A DNA stretch of 64,000 nucleotides. Origin: Adiantum capillus-veneris (Eukaryota; Streptophyta; Polypodiopsida; Polypodiales; Pteridaceae). A model generated the notes under the pieces. It saw only the letters and a list, made by a program, of their open reading frames with translations. It was not told the DNA's origin and searched no databases. The translations under genes were made by a program, and so were the position numbers. The stretch covers positions 59,963,120 through 60,027,119 of the forward strand of contig CM043956.1 in assembly GCA_014529385.2 (NCBI GenBank). Reading direction: 5' to 3'. Shown here piece after piece: positions 1 through 11,882 of this stretch. Within the stretch, counting starts at the first letter, position 1. The number at the start of each line of letters is the position of its first letter.

Positions 1-49
1 CATAAGGGGATGCTATTGAGCAATTTTCTCTAAATTTAGGACTGAAGGC

Positions 50-1054
50 ACATGGATCGCGATCCATGTTGGGCAATATTTTGGAAATCTGATGATATCA
101 TCTGGTAGGGTTCATCTTGATTATGACTTGGTCCAAAAAATTTGGAATTTAGATCAATGGTTTGACACTTGGGTTGAATTTTGGAAATCATGTACAGATT
201 TAGAGATTTTGGCTTTTTGAAGTGGATTTTGGGATTCAAATGGCTTGAAACTCTATGGCTTGGCTTTCTTGATCATACTAAATTAGATGGCATGGGTTTT
301 ACTTATATTGGGCAAAAAGGTACATGGATCGCGATCCATGTTGGAAAGAATTTTGATACAATTCTTGTGCACATTTGTTCCTATAGGTTTTCCTAGTACA
401 CTGGTGAAATTTTTTCAACTTTGGACATGTTTTTCCATAGTTTGCCCCATGTTTTAGTTTATGGCCATATTTTTTCTGTTTCGACCAAATCTGTTTCTGG
501 CAACCACTTTTGGAGTCATGTTTTGCCTAAGATCTCTCCTTGCTTTGATTTCTGATGATTTAGGTATGTAGTTCATAGCTTTTCTTGGTTCCTTGGCAAT
601 TTCCCCCAAACATTGAATTCTTTTGAGAAGGCAAACTGAATCCTGCAAGTTTCACCATTTTGCAAGTAAACTTTTGCTTAGTTTTGATCCCATCACCATT
701 CTTAGGTTACATTTGCTTGTTGATAGGCTTCAAGGAGAGTGTGAAGTTTCCCAAATAACTTTAGCAGTAATTTGACCAAAAAAACATTTGCAAACTGAAA
801 GTAGCAATCCAAATGGGTTTGATGATCTTTAGAGCTTTTTTGTGATTATTTTGCAACACCGGTACTATTTGTACATTGTCCAGCTAGTGAGCCACTTTTA
901 TCCTAATTTTTGCAAAAAGGAACATGGATCGCGATCCATGTTGAGATGCTTTTTGAAAAACCAGTCATAGGAGTTTGTTCCCGACCCTCTATTGTTGCTC
1001 CTGTAGAAGTTTCCATGATTTTAGGGTTTGGGGAACATGGATTGCGATCCATGT
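50..1054. repeat. Dispersed 20-bp palindrome, left cluster (4 copies)
   Basis: The self-complementary 20-mer ACATGGATCGCGATCCATGT occurs at 50-69, 322-341 and 922-941, and with one central change at 1035-1054. Copies are usually preceded by a purine run such as AAAAAGG(T/A). The spacing is irregular (about 110 to 600 bp) and the DNA between copies is not repeated, so this is not a tandem satellite. No gene is supported in 1-1350. The same palindrome reappears at 8210-9352 on the other side of the E1 coding block, so I treat it as part of E1 non-coding DNA. Confidence 0.9.
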
Positions 1055-1349
1055 TCCAGCACTTTTTTGTGTTGTTTTTAGCTTGGTTGATTCTGTCAGT
1101 TAGTTGGGATCTACTGATGAACTTTTTCTTGTTTTCGATGGGTTTTAAACTTCCTCATTGGCCCTGTCAATTTGCCGATTTTGTGACCTTGTACTGCTTT
1201 GATTTGTTGTTTTGGGACTGTTGATGCAATATGGGTAACACACACATGCTCTTGCAAGGTTAATGATCATACCTATCAAATCTAGTGTAGTGAGATCCAC
1301 CAAGGTGGTCACAGCGGGCAGAAGCAACTCCAAAACTCTATGCTCCTGC

Positions 1350-1495
<146 letters not shown>

Positions 1496-2101
1496 AAATG
1501 AGCTTCTGTCCCCTTTTGACTATATGATCCCAGTCTACCCGGAATGCCCATTTACACTTACCTTCAGTGCTCATATCTTGTTGTTCATATCACCTGCGGT
1601 TCGAACCGTTCGTCATTCTGACACTCGGTTTACAAATGGCATTCGATCTGTCCTTCAAAAGTTCGCTCAAAATTCATCTTGTGTTGAGTTTTCCCATATT
1701 TGCCATGTTTGAAGCCCTCACTTTGAAGTTTTGGTGTTTGCTTTCAAAAGTCGATTTTGACTTTCGTGGCTCGACTTATCAATTTTTTGTTGATTACCTG
1801 TCATTTTTTGCTTTTTTTGTAAAAGAAATTTATTTACAATGATTATTAGTCGGCCAAAACTTAGCCAAAATTAGTGTCGCCTCCCTTATATACATACTCT
1901 TATTCTGGTATTAGATGGTGACGGTATGGCTCATGATTATGCCAACTAAGAGTCTGTCAGGCTCTGAAAAACTTGTGTTTTTTAAAGAAAAGGAAACAAA
2001 AAGAAAAGAAAAGAAGTAAGATAATAATAATATTATATACAAATGATAATCCAGCCGCATTTCCTCCCTTCCTAGAGTGAGTCATCCGTGACGAACATGT
2101 G

Positions 2102-3139
2102 TCAGAGTGCTTGGGAATAAAGTGTGTGTCTATGCATAGCCGTATAGTGTGGCTCTTTGATGCTGATGGAGGATATGCATGGGAAAACAAAATGTTGTGC
2201 AAGAGATAGATGCTGAACAATATTTTCAGTGGCTGTTGGTGGCGAGGTTTCTTGGAAGCTGCATGGTCCAAACAATAGTAATTGTAGAAGACGCGCTCTG
2301 TGTTTAACTGTGACCTGCAAAAGTTTTGATGCTGCCGGTGGGGTTGCTTTTTGGCACTTTTTGGGTTGCCATCGAAATTGCTTAGGTATGGATCCGCTAG
2401 AAGAGGCATCATGAAGGCGAGGTTGTTTTGGTTGCCATACCCATTTGAGTGTGTTTGGATGTCGAAGATAGTGGTCGATTGGGTTAGGCCATTTGACAAC
2501 AGCGGTGGGCAATTTGTGGTGGTTTAATTTCTGTGTAGGCAATGTAGATTTACGCATATTGGTTTGTTGTTTAGGTATCCACAATTGCCTAGGCTTGGTT
2601 TCCATGATTGATTTCTTAACCCATATTTTCGTGACCATGGTGGTGGATGATCGCTGAGCTGTTGCATGTGGAGATGGTAGAGGTTCCTCCTATACATGGT
2701 CCGTTTGTATGAATGGCGTGGTGAAAGATTGGCCCTCGTGTTCGATGAGTAAAGCGTTGTCCTACCAGTTTGGTGTGGCTTGATAAGTGTGCATCCACGG
2801 CACTCCCACAATAACTACTTCATTAAGATGTTGATCTTCGACCACATGAAATTGATGTGGATAAAATGTCCCATCAATGTTGATTGGCAAATTTATGTGG
2901 CCTAGACTGTCCATAGTACCTTTGTTTGTGACTTTGAACCCTATAGTGTTGGGCATTAGAGGTTCCTGTGTGATTTTTCTAAAAGTTGAGTAGTTAACCA
3001 CATTAGCTTTGGCCCCTGTGCCCACTAACTCTCTTTTGGTGGTGCCGTCGGCAAGTTGTAACTGAACGTGTAGATCCATTCCTCCTAACCATGTAGCCGC
3101 CGTTTGCATGGATGCTATTGGAGCATTCTTAATAGCCAC
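2102..3139 (-). pseudogene. E1 second retropepsin-like domain with W-P-K tail
   Basis: The reading frame from 3139 down holds a retropepsin-like fold: GTGAKANVVNYSTF near the start (family norm D-S/T-G-A, so the catalytic Asp looks replaced by Gly-Thr context), then VIVGVPWMHTY about 75 residues later (norm I-L-G-x-x-W). A TAG at about 2762 and one further stop interrupt it. The same frame continues to 2102 as a basic tail with repeated W-x-x-K or W-x-P-K motifs (KIWVKK, QLWIPK, WVWQPK, RWQPK). The module matches the one at 24780-25440 in position after the protease motif and in its tail. It is probably an aspartic protease relic of an LTR element and is not expressible as it stands. Confidence 0.6.
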
Positions 3140-3414
3140 GTCCTGTTGTTCTTTCCTCTGGAAGCTTGCTTGTTCCCTATGTTTTAATATTCTGAGTTTG
3201 GCTTCCTACTGTGCTTGACGTCTGCACTGAGCTGCTGCATGGAGTGTTCCGAGTTCTTCTGGTGTCAGCGGACAAGGTCTTTTGGTCTTCTTCTTAATCC
3301 ATTTGGACAAGTTCTCTTACAAAGATATTGTCCAATATGCGTCGGCACTCGGCCACCCCTTCTTTGTCAGGTACGGTCTTCCTTTGTCTTTGGAGTTAGG
3401 TGGATATTCATCAC

Positions 3415-4146
3415 CTAGAATGGAATGATAGCATACCCTTCCTCATCATAGAATTTGGTGACGGTCACCTCGTTTACACAAACATCAAGATTAGCTAGTA
3501 TTTGTTGCCATCCAAACGGTTCGAACGTCTCTTTTGGAAAAGGCTTTGGTATGTATGCTTTGTCTTGTGCAGTCCTATCAAGAATGCAGTCTTCCTGTTT
3601 TAGACTTCCACAATCCAAAGCTTCTCCTGTCCATTGGTGAGCTTTGTTCTGGAGCCAAGCCGGTATTCCTCCTTCTTGGTCAGTTGTGGAATGCAAGTCT
3701 TCTGCTGGGGTTCTTTCTATGTCTCTATAGCTATGATCTATGACACCAATTTTCATAGTGACATCCTTGTTCCTGAGATAGATATAGTCATAGCCCCAAT
3801 CTTGCACCATTTTGAGCTGACGCATGCCAAGTATGATGTCGAAATTACTGTTCTCATCGAAATTCATAATAGCGAAGGTGTATTCATATGCAATTCCATA
3901 AGAGTTTACTAGAATCTGCTCCAAGATGCCAATAGGTCTCTCCAGGTACCCATCCGCTAGTTGAAGTTTCATTCTACTTTTCCTTAGAGCAGGTTTTCCC
4001 CACTTTTTCCACATTGCTTTGGTGGCCATGGCAATTCTCGCTCCACTATCCAATATCACTACCAATTTTACGTCCTTGTACTCTATCGGTACGATAGTAT
4101 TTCCTTCTTCACCTTCACAATAGTCCCCTACCTTGTTTACTGGCAC
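3415..4146 (-). pseudogene. E1 first retropepsin (aspartic protease) domain
   Basis: An open frame of about 243 codons. The catalytic motif is VILDSGARIAMATKAMW (D-S-G, near residue 31), followed by a hydrophobic flap region and FDIILGMRQLKMVQDW near residue 105, the usual second retropepsin signature (I-L-G). Retropepsins cleave the Gag-Pol precursor in the virus-like particle. The frame is intact over this stretch but is separated by stops from the gag ORFs upstream (higher coordinates). It is followed by about 275 bp of broken frame and then the second protease-like domain; no reverse transcriptase lies between them. Confidence 0.7.
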
Positions 4147-4586
4147 TGGCTCATGTTTAGTTTGCTTCGAGGGTTGTGTCTTTAGTGTGTTTCAAGAAGC
4201 CTTGGGTGAAGGAATTACCAGCCCTATGTTTTCCAAATTTTTTGCGACCTCGTCCCAAAGATGCAGTCTAATATTCAGTAACTCTGATAGAGTCAATGTA
4301 CAATGGATAGGGGATGACATCAGCTCGTGAGAAGAGTTTTAGTATCCATCATCTTAGGATTGGCTTTCCATTGAGATGGGACTTTCCTTACCTCAGATCA
4401 AGTTTCAGGGTTACCAATAAATGAAGGTAAAGTCTTCAACGACTGTGGTTTACAGTCTTCCAATATCGATATGCCAGCATCGCCATACAATGATCGGATG
4501 TCATTTGGGTAGAGCTCATGCTCCAAGTGGAATTCTGGGATAGGAGCTGACACAAGTGTGGCACTTCCATCGTTTCTATTCCTAAT

Positions 4587-4952
4587 CTATTCCCATAGCT
4601 CTTGAGGCCATTGTTCTTCTACCTTCGGAATTGGCAGTGGTACTTGAGAATGCATTCCATCTCTTGTATTGGCTACCATCTTCGTATCCAACGGTGTTTC
4701 GTCTACAAGATTGGGTAGGTTATTCACTTCGATTTCCCTCGCCTCTAACTCCTGAATCTTTTCTCGTATGAGTACCTCGATTTTTGGAGTCGTAGGAACT
4801 GATCGTTCCATAAACGCTTGAGCGGCTTGAATGAGCTTTTTGCACATCTTTAGCCTCTCTTTCTCATAGCTTGGATGAGGGTATGTTAACCATCTATCCT
4901 CTTGGGTTTGGTTAAGCTTTAGCCTTGCCTCGTAAGATTTCGAAAGGTTCAA
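4587..4952 (-). pseudogene. E1 gag-protease linker ORF
   Basis: A 121-codon open frame between the zinc-knuckle gag segment and the protease, on the same strand. It is charged and predicted mostly helical (for example IREKIQELEAREIEVNNL). There is no recognised domain. Its place between nucleocapsid and protease suggests Gag-Pro linker sequence. The flanking 4147-4586 and 4953-5115 are degraded coding sequence of the same element. Confidence 0.4.
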
Positions 4953-5115
4953 ACGCCTTGTCTACTAAGACTGACCCTCCTGATGGTAGTTTCAACGGTT
5001 TCTTTATGTCGTTTTTGCCCTTAAGGTCTCTTTCCCTTTAAAGTTGTTCCTCTATTTTCAGCAATTTGGTTTCCAATGCCGTTTTTTCCTTTTCTCTTTT
5101 GGCTTTCATCTTGTT

Positions 5116-6354
5116 TCATTTCACCTTCCAGGATTTTTTAAGGGTTCGGACAGACAAGTTGTCCATCTCTGTTTGGCTAGTTGGGACATTCCTTGCTACC
5201 TCATGTGCTTGAGCTCTAGTGACTGCGTTTATCAGAATGTTTGATTTTGTTTCTGATCCACTTGAGCTTGGCACAATCCCTATTTTGTTCATGGTTGCTT
5301 TTCCTTTGTTTTCGGGGTTTTTTGGGCAGTGTGGAATAAGATGGTCGGTCGTGCATCCGTCACAGAATCCAAAAAAGTTCACCCGCTCATCTTTGTTTGG
5401 ACAAACTCTAGCCCAATGATCACCGCCACATTGGTAGCATGGTCCTACACGTGGTGGAGAAGCTTGTGGAGATCCCATCGATTGTCCTGTTCTAGGAGGG
5501 TACCCTCTAGGTTTGTAGCCTTGATTTTCCATAAACATGAGCATATTCTCATCAACCAAGTAATGATTTTTGGTTGGTTGTGCTATGTATGAGGGCTCGG
5601 GAATTTCTTCCGGAATTATCCATGGATTATGTCCCTCTGGAGCATATGCATTCCTATCAATTTCCCTTTCATAAGTATTGTCTGAATCTTCTGGGTATGA
5701 GACTACCTGGATCATCCTCTGATCAGAAGATGGTTCTATGGGTTGAGAAATCCTTACCATAGCCCTTTTCTCCTGGGGTAAAAGAGGTCGATGTCCCAAC
5801 ACAGGTTGAGCTTTTTTCTTACCCAAGATTGTGTTATTATGTCACACTTGGTACCGTGGAGGGGGCGGAAGTTTTTGTCCCCCATATGGTATGTATTGTC
5901 TCTCTCTAACATAGTTACGATTATAGAAACATTCATGAGTTTCGTGGTTTGTCCATTTTTGTTCTGTAGCACACCATTTCAATATTTGTTGTGCGTTTAC
6001 TCTTGGCCTTTGTTGAAGGTTGCTCCACTGGGTTGGACAATCTCCTCCACAAGTATCGCATTTTCGAGTGGGCGGTTGTCGTGTGTTTGGGTTCGTCCTG
6101 TTTCCTTGGTTTATCCTCCAGACCACTTCCTCGACCATTCGATCAATGTCCGTCACAGTTGGGTTTTGCCCTGCCAATTTTGTCGTGGACTCACTTGTGG
6201 TTGAAGAGGTGCTACTAGTCCCCTGATCTGTGTCTTCAATCACCTTCCCATATGCTTTGCAGTTATCTACAAGATACAACGCCTGTTTTGTGACTTGATC
6301 AAAGGTTTCACATGCTTTCAGGTGCAAGTCCTTTTTGAGCATGTCATTTTGCAA
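5116..6354 (-). pseudogene. E1 gag, nucleocapsid part with zinc knuckles
   Basis: Two open frames (6354-5842 and 5826-5116). The downstream one has two CX2CX4HX4C knuckles close together, CYQCGGDHWARVCP and CDGCTTDHLIPHCP, which bind RNA in Gag nucleocapsids. The upstream frame has further Cys/His clusters (CDTCGG; KWCATEQKWTNHETHECF) after a Ser/Thr-rich linker. A frame break separates the two. Two canonical knuckles plus extra Cys/His groups are more than the single knuckle usual in plant gypsy Gag. Confidence 0.75.
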
Positions 6355-7888
6355 TCCCTCTATGAAGAGGACTGATAGTCTTTCATCCTGAGGTAGTTCT
6401 CGAGCAGGGCATCTTTCTATGTACTACTTGAAACGAAGCGATGCTCCTTCACTTTCTCTTTTCCTTTTGCCTAAATGCATAGATCTGGGAGACAATGTTA
6501 CGCTTGATCCCTCTTTTTGAGCATTCCTCAGCGTCAAAAAAGTTGCTCAATACGTGGGAATTCCAAGCTGTTTAATGGTTGGAACCAAGTCAGGGTAGTA
6601 CCTTCCAATGTCAACCCAAATCCTTCATATTGAGTGTGGAAATCAGTTAGCTATTCCGCTCTCAATACTTGTTTGAAGATTGAAACATGGGCATACGGAT
6701 CTCCAGATCCATTATACTATTTGGGTAAGTATTTTTCCACCTGAGATGGTCGCATACGCCTAGCCTTTGCAACCATTCTAACAACTCCTGGTCCCCATGG
6801 TGTGGCTTCTCTTGGTTCATAATCTCCTCTTGGTACTAACAGTGGCATCCTATCCACTATACGTTCATCAAGTCGATCTCGTGTAATATCAGAGGGATTC
6901 CATTGGTGTAACTGAATTCAGGAACAGTACTATCCCTATGTGTGTTCATGGAAGCCCTAGTCGTCATCGATCCTAAAGGTTCTATTTTTGGAACTCGTTC
7001 ATGTCCATAAGATTCCTCCACTCTGGTTCTCAAGGGGCTCTCAAGTGCAGTCTCAGGTCTGATGTGAGTAGTCGTGGTTTTTAACTCTTTTGGATTTACG
7101 TAGTATTGGTGGAGTGGTCCTCCAAAATATGTATATCTCTCTAACTCCTTCCAATCCATTGGATAGTACTTTCGACCATACTTGTCCATTATGACCACAT
7201 GCCTACTTCTGCCCTCCGTGTACATATAAACATACAAGTTTTTCCGGTCTATTAATTCTTTGATGCGGGGCTCGTCACATCTGTAATAGAGTGTTTGTTC
7301 TCCATTATTGAACTTATAAAGCCCCACATATATGTTGTCTGTGTTAAGGTGCTCTGTCTCATTGGTGCATCTAAGTACCGCTCTTTTGTTTCTCTATTTT
7401 GGGTGGTGCATCGGCCAGCTCATTATCTACTTTTTCCTTGGTGCCACTCATTCCCCATTTATCCACAATAAAAGGGTTATGAACCACTAGGTACATCATT
7501 CCCTCTCGGTCGAAATATCTATCCTCATCATAATCAACATCTACAAGGTCTCTGAACTCGCTCGGCTTATTTTCCAGCTTAACACAGTAGCGGTCCATTC
7601 CATCCTTATAGATTTGGCTTTAAGCACATTTTCAAATTGAAACTTCAAATACAACAATTTCACATCAAATGTAGGCTTAGAAGGACCTGCACCCATCAAA
7701 TTTGTTTCCTTAGGGTCTGACTTGTTAGAATCTTCAGTCATGAGGCCGTATGATCTCTCAGATGAAGTGTCAGAGAAACTCTCCTCTAAAATGGGTTCCA
7801 AAGGCGGCAGTGGTCTCTGATTCACACTTTCTTCTATTGAGTGATTACTCCCTTGATCAAAGATGTTGGGGTTCCTATTCTGGTACAA
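6355..7888 (-). pseudogene. E1 gag, N-terminal and capsid part
   Basis: Broken minus-strand coding sequence. 7888-7541, 7598-7371 and 7327-6857 are successive open frames with acidic and tyrosine-rich segments of unknown role. 6760-6560 translates, with stops, to a retrotransposon-gag-like stretch (PYAHVSIFKQVLRAE, then TDFHTQYEGFGLTLEG and TLTWFQPL), the capsid region that precedes the knuckles. The first Met at 7888 is the most upstream plausible start. It lies about 1.95 kb inside the primer-binding site, so the element has a long leader. Confidence 0.6.
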
Positions 7889-8209
7889 TCTTCTTTATCG
7901 TAGATTCATGAATAATTGGTTACAAAAAAATCCAAACCAAGTTACCTCATTAAATAGTTTGAATCTCCCGTTTGATCTTGCTTGTTGGGTAGTATCTTCT
8001 AGTACCTACAACCTGTCAAGAATTTTCTTGATAGTTTTAATCTTATAGCTGTTCTTGTTAGTTCTTGCTTTTGTTCGACAAAACTTAGCACACAATTCCC
8101 TACACAACCTCAACAATTTTGATCCAATTTCAATTTTGAAAGAAGCACCAGGTTTCTATGGACTAGCTCCTTGTATGGTAAGTTTCTTTCTCTATTCTGA
8201 CTCAGAGGT

Positions 8210-9352
8210 ACATGGATCGTGATCCATGTTGAGAAGCCAATTGAACTTTGTTGATATCATCAGATTAAACATGATTAAGAGGTCTTCCAGTACCAATTTT
8301 TTTTAAATGAATCTCTGGATTGGAGGCTAAGTTGATTTTGTCACTTTGTCTGAGCTTCTGTGAGTTCTGAGCTGTTAGAATGGTTTTTTGCATCCAATTT
8401 CAACTCTGGAAGGACCACTAGACTCTCTGTGATGCCCTCTAGCTATGGTAATAGTTTGGTATCAATTTGTGTTAGGGGAACATGGATCGCGATCCATGTT
8501 CCTTTGTGTCAAAATACACTGAATTTTGTCCCACATCTAGTCCTTGGCCTAGTGATGCTGACTATATGGTTTTTGAATGCCTTAAATCTTTTTCGGACAG
8601 ACAAAAGTCAGCTTTAGGGTTTATTTCAGTGGTTTTCCCCTTGATCTGATTTTTGCCACCTTCTACCCTCTTTTTTAAATTTTCTGATAAGGGTCCAATA
8701 GGATAAAGTGCTCCAATTGTTATCACTTCCCTGCTCTTCTTTTATCAGCTCAAACTTCCAAAAAGGTACATGGATCGTGATCCATGTTTGGCAAGATTTT
8801 CGATTGACACTTTGAGCTGATCACACAAGGTATGATGATGCTATTCCCCAAGTCTTTTTGGATTTGGTCAGTTTTTTCCAAGTGAGAAGCAGGATTTTGT
8901 GTCTGTTTTGCGGTTTTTTGCAAACCACTCCTTTTCTGGTATTTTGACCAGCTTTTTTCACTTTTTGTCTATGGATCCTTTTGGAAAAGTTGTTCAACTA
9001 GTAATCAGGAGTACACTGGTCAAATCTTAATGTCAGATGTCTACCTAGAACATGGATCGCGATCCATGTTGGGAAGCACCTGGGCATGAAATTTGGTTCT
9101 GTTGATTCCTTGCTTCTAATTGATCCCAATTCTCATCCCTTTTTGGATTTGGGCAAATAAAAGTTTAGTTTTTCCATTTTTTTCTTTTTTTCCAAGGTTT
9201 TGGTCTGCTCACCCCAATCTTTTGATTTTTATCATCTTCTAGCCCTGTTTTTTTCACCAAACTCAAGGTTCTGATGCCTGAGAGCCTGTTCTAAGCAGAG
9301 GAAATGATTTTAGCACATTTTGCCAAAAAGGTACATGGATCGCGATCCATGT
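8210..9352. repeat. Dispersed 20-bp palindrome, right cluster (5 copies)
   Basis: Copies of the palindrome lie at 8210-8229 and 8768-8787 (central C to T, so one broken pair) and at 8480-8499, 9050-9069 and 9333-9352 (perfect). A strongly decayed copy is near 10186-10205. The spacing here is 270-290 bp, much more even than in the left cluster. The rest of 7890-9849 is T-rich in the given strand and has no supported gene; it is the leader of E1. Confidence 0.9.
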
Positions 9353-9849
9353 TTGGCAAGCAAATTGACAGTTTTTAGCACAGTATTTTCCAACAAGTGT
9401 TTTTATCCCCTTTTTGGAAGTTTTACTGTGTTTGGTCCAGTTTTGAAGCTCTGACCATCATTTCTTCAATGTTTCCAAGTTATTGTCTTCAACACCAAAC
9501 TAAGGTTTTTGACAATTTTTTCCTCGATCCTTTTGGTCCTAACCTACTCCTATAACTGAAATGAATATGCAAACAGAACTGAACTTAACAGTACGGAAAT
9601 AACAACAACGTGTGTGCCCTTTCAAAGCATGTGAAAAATCAAAGCGAAATACTATCTTGTACTTCACTCACAACTTTCTTTGCTCTTAAGGAATAGCAGT
9701 GGCTAGTCTCGGACTCCAGTCTCAATCAAGCACTAAACCTACATCTAGCTGCTTCACTGTCTATGGGTAAGCAAAACGGGTATCAAAAGCTTGAAGGGAG
9801 ATTTTTTGTTTTTTGTACACTAAGTCACTCACCACCTAAGGACCGGTTT

Positions 9850-9866
9850 CCCCGACAACGGCACCA
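9850..9866 (-). other. E1 primer-binding site, tRNA-Asp type
   Basis: On the minus strand this reads TGGTGCCGTTGTCGGGG. It matches the 3' end expected of plant tRNA-Asp (TGGCGCCGTTGCCGGGG) except at two positions, both compatible with G-U pairing. It starts one base inside a TGTCG...-type LTR end (TGT at 9868 on the plus strand). tRNA-Asp priming is common in Athila/Tat-like plant gypsy elements. It fixes E1 as a minus-strand element whose 5' LTR lies to the right. Confidence 0.75.
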
Positions 9867-9867
9867 A

Positions 9868-10722
9868 TGTCGCCGCGACGGACGTCTGCAGCATAGCTCT
9901 TTGTACTAACATAATGTCAATATGCAAGGAAGCGACTCGGGATGGGGCACGGAGACTTAATGAGAGTGTCAATCTCACCAAAGTGAAGTCAAGGGCTACT
10001 CGTTCTACGACAAAAGCAAATCAACCACTTCCTTGTCAGACAATCAGTATGCGTCCAATCTCACCACTTAACGTCCTCACGCATTTTCGGTATCCAAACG
10101 AATCTGGAATGCCACAAAACTTAAGGAGAGGTATCACAACACTTATGGGCTCAATCCTACCAAGTTCTGTCACCATATGAGAAGGTACATAAATCACGAT
10201 CCATCACAAAAAATGGACAGAAAACTGAAACAGAAGTACTTGGAAAGATCTTCCTTAATCATAGAAACACTTATCCATGGTCAAAACATCAAAAAGCAAC
10301 CATTTTAACCCCCAAATCAATGCATTTAGCTCACAAACAATACGTCATGAACCACAGCAGAATTGGAAATGATAACACTTAGATTGTAGAGCAAGAGACA
10401 AGGAGCGCAATGTGTTATTCGGAATAGAATTCTGATTACCAACTCAGGAGAAAAGAAGATTACAAGTTGTAGTCACAAGAGCCTCCATAGTGCAGGTTTT
10501 TTACTTCCTCCAGCTAATGATACTTCTTTTCTCAAAACTAAGGGTTTTGACTTTAAAAGTTAGGAGGCTTTCCCATGGCCATCCGGCCTCTTACAAGGGT
10601 GTAGAATTAGAGAAATAAAGAGGGTATTGTCTAATCACATCATGATTACAACTCATCTTAGGCTGAATTACATGGTTTTTTTCAAAAAAATAGAGTGTCC
10701 ACAGGGTTTAGTGTGCATACGT
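9868..10722 (-). mobile_element. E1 5' LTR, interrupted by G1
   Basis: Sequence outside the primer site, beginning TGTCGCCGCGACGG in the plus strand (the LTR 3' end in element orientation). It carries one decayed palindrome near 10190. The other LTR end is not seen: G1 starts at 10723 and the continuation would be to the right of 18782. No matching LTR copy lies in 1-1900, so E1's 3' LTR is outside the window. No gene is supported in this stretch. Confidence 0.5.
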
Positions 10723-11865
10723 TGTGAGCGGGATGGAAACACACACAACGCCTCTATAATGACCCGAAACACACTCTTGGGATGATACACACACACATTA
10801 TGGGGCACGACTCGGCTTACACAACCAGCCTGGCCGAGACAGGAAACACACAGACGGAGTGAGAAGAGAGAGATTTCCCACTTGCCCACTCAACACTCAC
10901 ACATACACACTCACACACACACTTTCAATTCAGCTCAAAGGAGGCAAATTGCTATTGTTTATACTCAATGAAGCTCATCCCAACACCAATGGGGCAAATA
11001 GTTTACACAGTATTGAGGAAATACACCAGATACAACCACAAAGTTAAGCAGAGGCTTCACTCACCGGAGAAGATTACGCAAAAAAATAGCAGAAAATCTG
11101 TGAGGAATTTGGCAAAATGGACAGTGCCATTGCGTCCGGAACGCCCAAAAACCCCACTCTACAATGTCACAGTGCTCAAATCCGACCTCGGATAAGCAGT
11201 TTAGGGCCAAAAAATGCTCCAAAAACAGCAAAAACACACTTGCGGCTGTCCCTCCTCTCTTCTCCACGTTTTTTTCTGGTCTGCTCTCCCTTTTTTCAGT
11301 TCCCACACTTATCTTTATTAGTTGGGCACCCGTGGCCTTTTAGATGACCTCAAACGGACCCCGAACAGGCCAAAAACTGACCTCGCAGTGCATAGTTGTC
11401 ACCTTTTTGCATCATCCGCATGCCTGGCACTCAGTTTTTCCAAATAATGCATCCCGCAACCACGTGAAGTGGCCCCAAAAAGTGATCCTCATGATGACCT
11501 TTCTGCATAAGTATCACAATAAAACACCCACGTCGTGTCCATACTTCTCCGCGTGCAAGTATTGACCCCGTTCGACCTCCTGATGCCACTCGATGCCATC
11601 TGACGCACCTGCTTACCTCATGTCGTCGGCCTGCAGATAGCTTCCTCGAGACGTTGTACGCGCAACCAACTCCTCCTTATTGTAGGAAAAACACAGTGGT
11701 ACTGGTAATAGTGAAAATCGATGCACTATGTACACCATGTCCTACCTGTACACATGTGGGACCCACATAACCACCTGGCTAAGGAAAATCGGCAATTCTT
11801 TATTTGATGCACCATGCATGTATATGTACATATGCGCAATCCCTTGCTCCAAAAAACTCCTGACA
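10723..11865 (-). repeat. G1 3' LTR
   Basis: 1143 bp, nearly identical to 17633-18782. The differences include single substitutions, a short GTTATTA duplication present only in the other copy, and a diverged patch near 11640-11670. Short open frames inside recur in all four G1/G2 LTRs only because the LTRs are the same sequence; I do not regard them as genes. Confidence 0.92.
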
Positions 11866-11882
11866 TAATTTGCCCATCCCCT
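11866..11882 (-). other. G1 polypurine tract
   Basis: The minus strand reads AGGGGATGGGCAAATTA immediately before the LTR TGTCAGG start. The same sequence precedes the 3' LTR of G2 (48813-48829). It would prime plus-strand DNA synthesis. Confidence 0.75.

Noticed and set aside
1590-1606. GGTTCGAACC as a tRNA B-box
   Set aside because: No A-box or cloverleaf around it; it is just a short palindrome.
10668-11347. Open frames repeated in all G1/G2 LTRs
   Set aside because: They recur because the LTRs are one sequence; they are short, have no motif, and overlap LTR signals.
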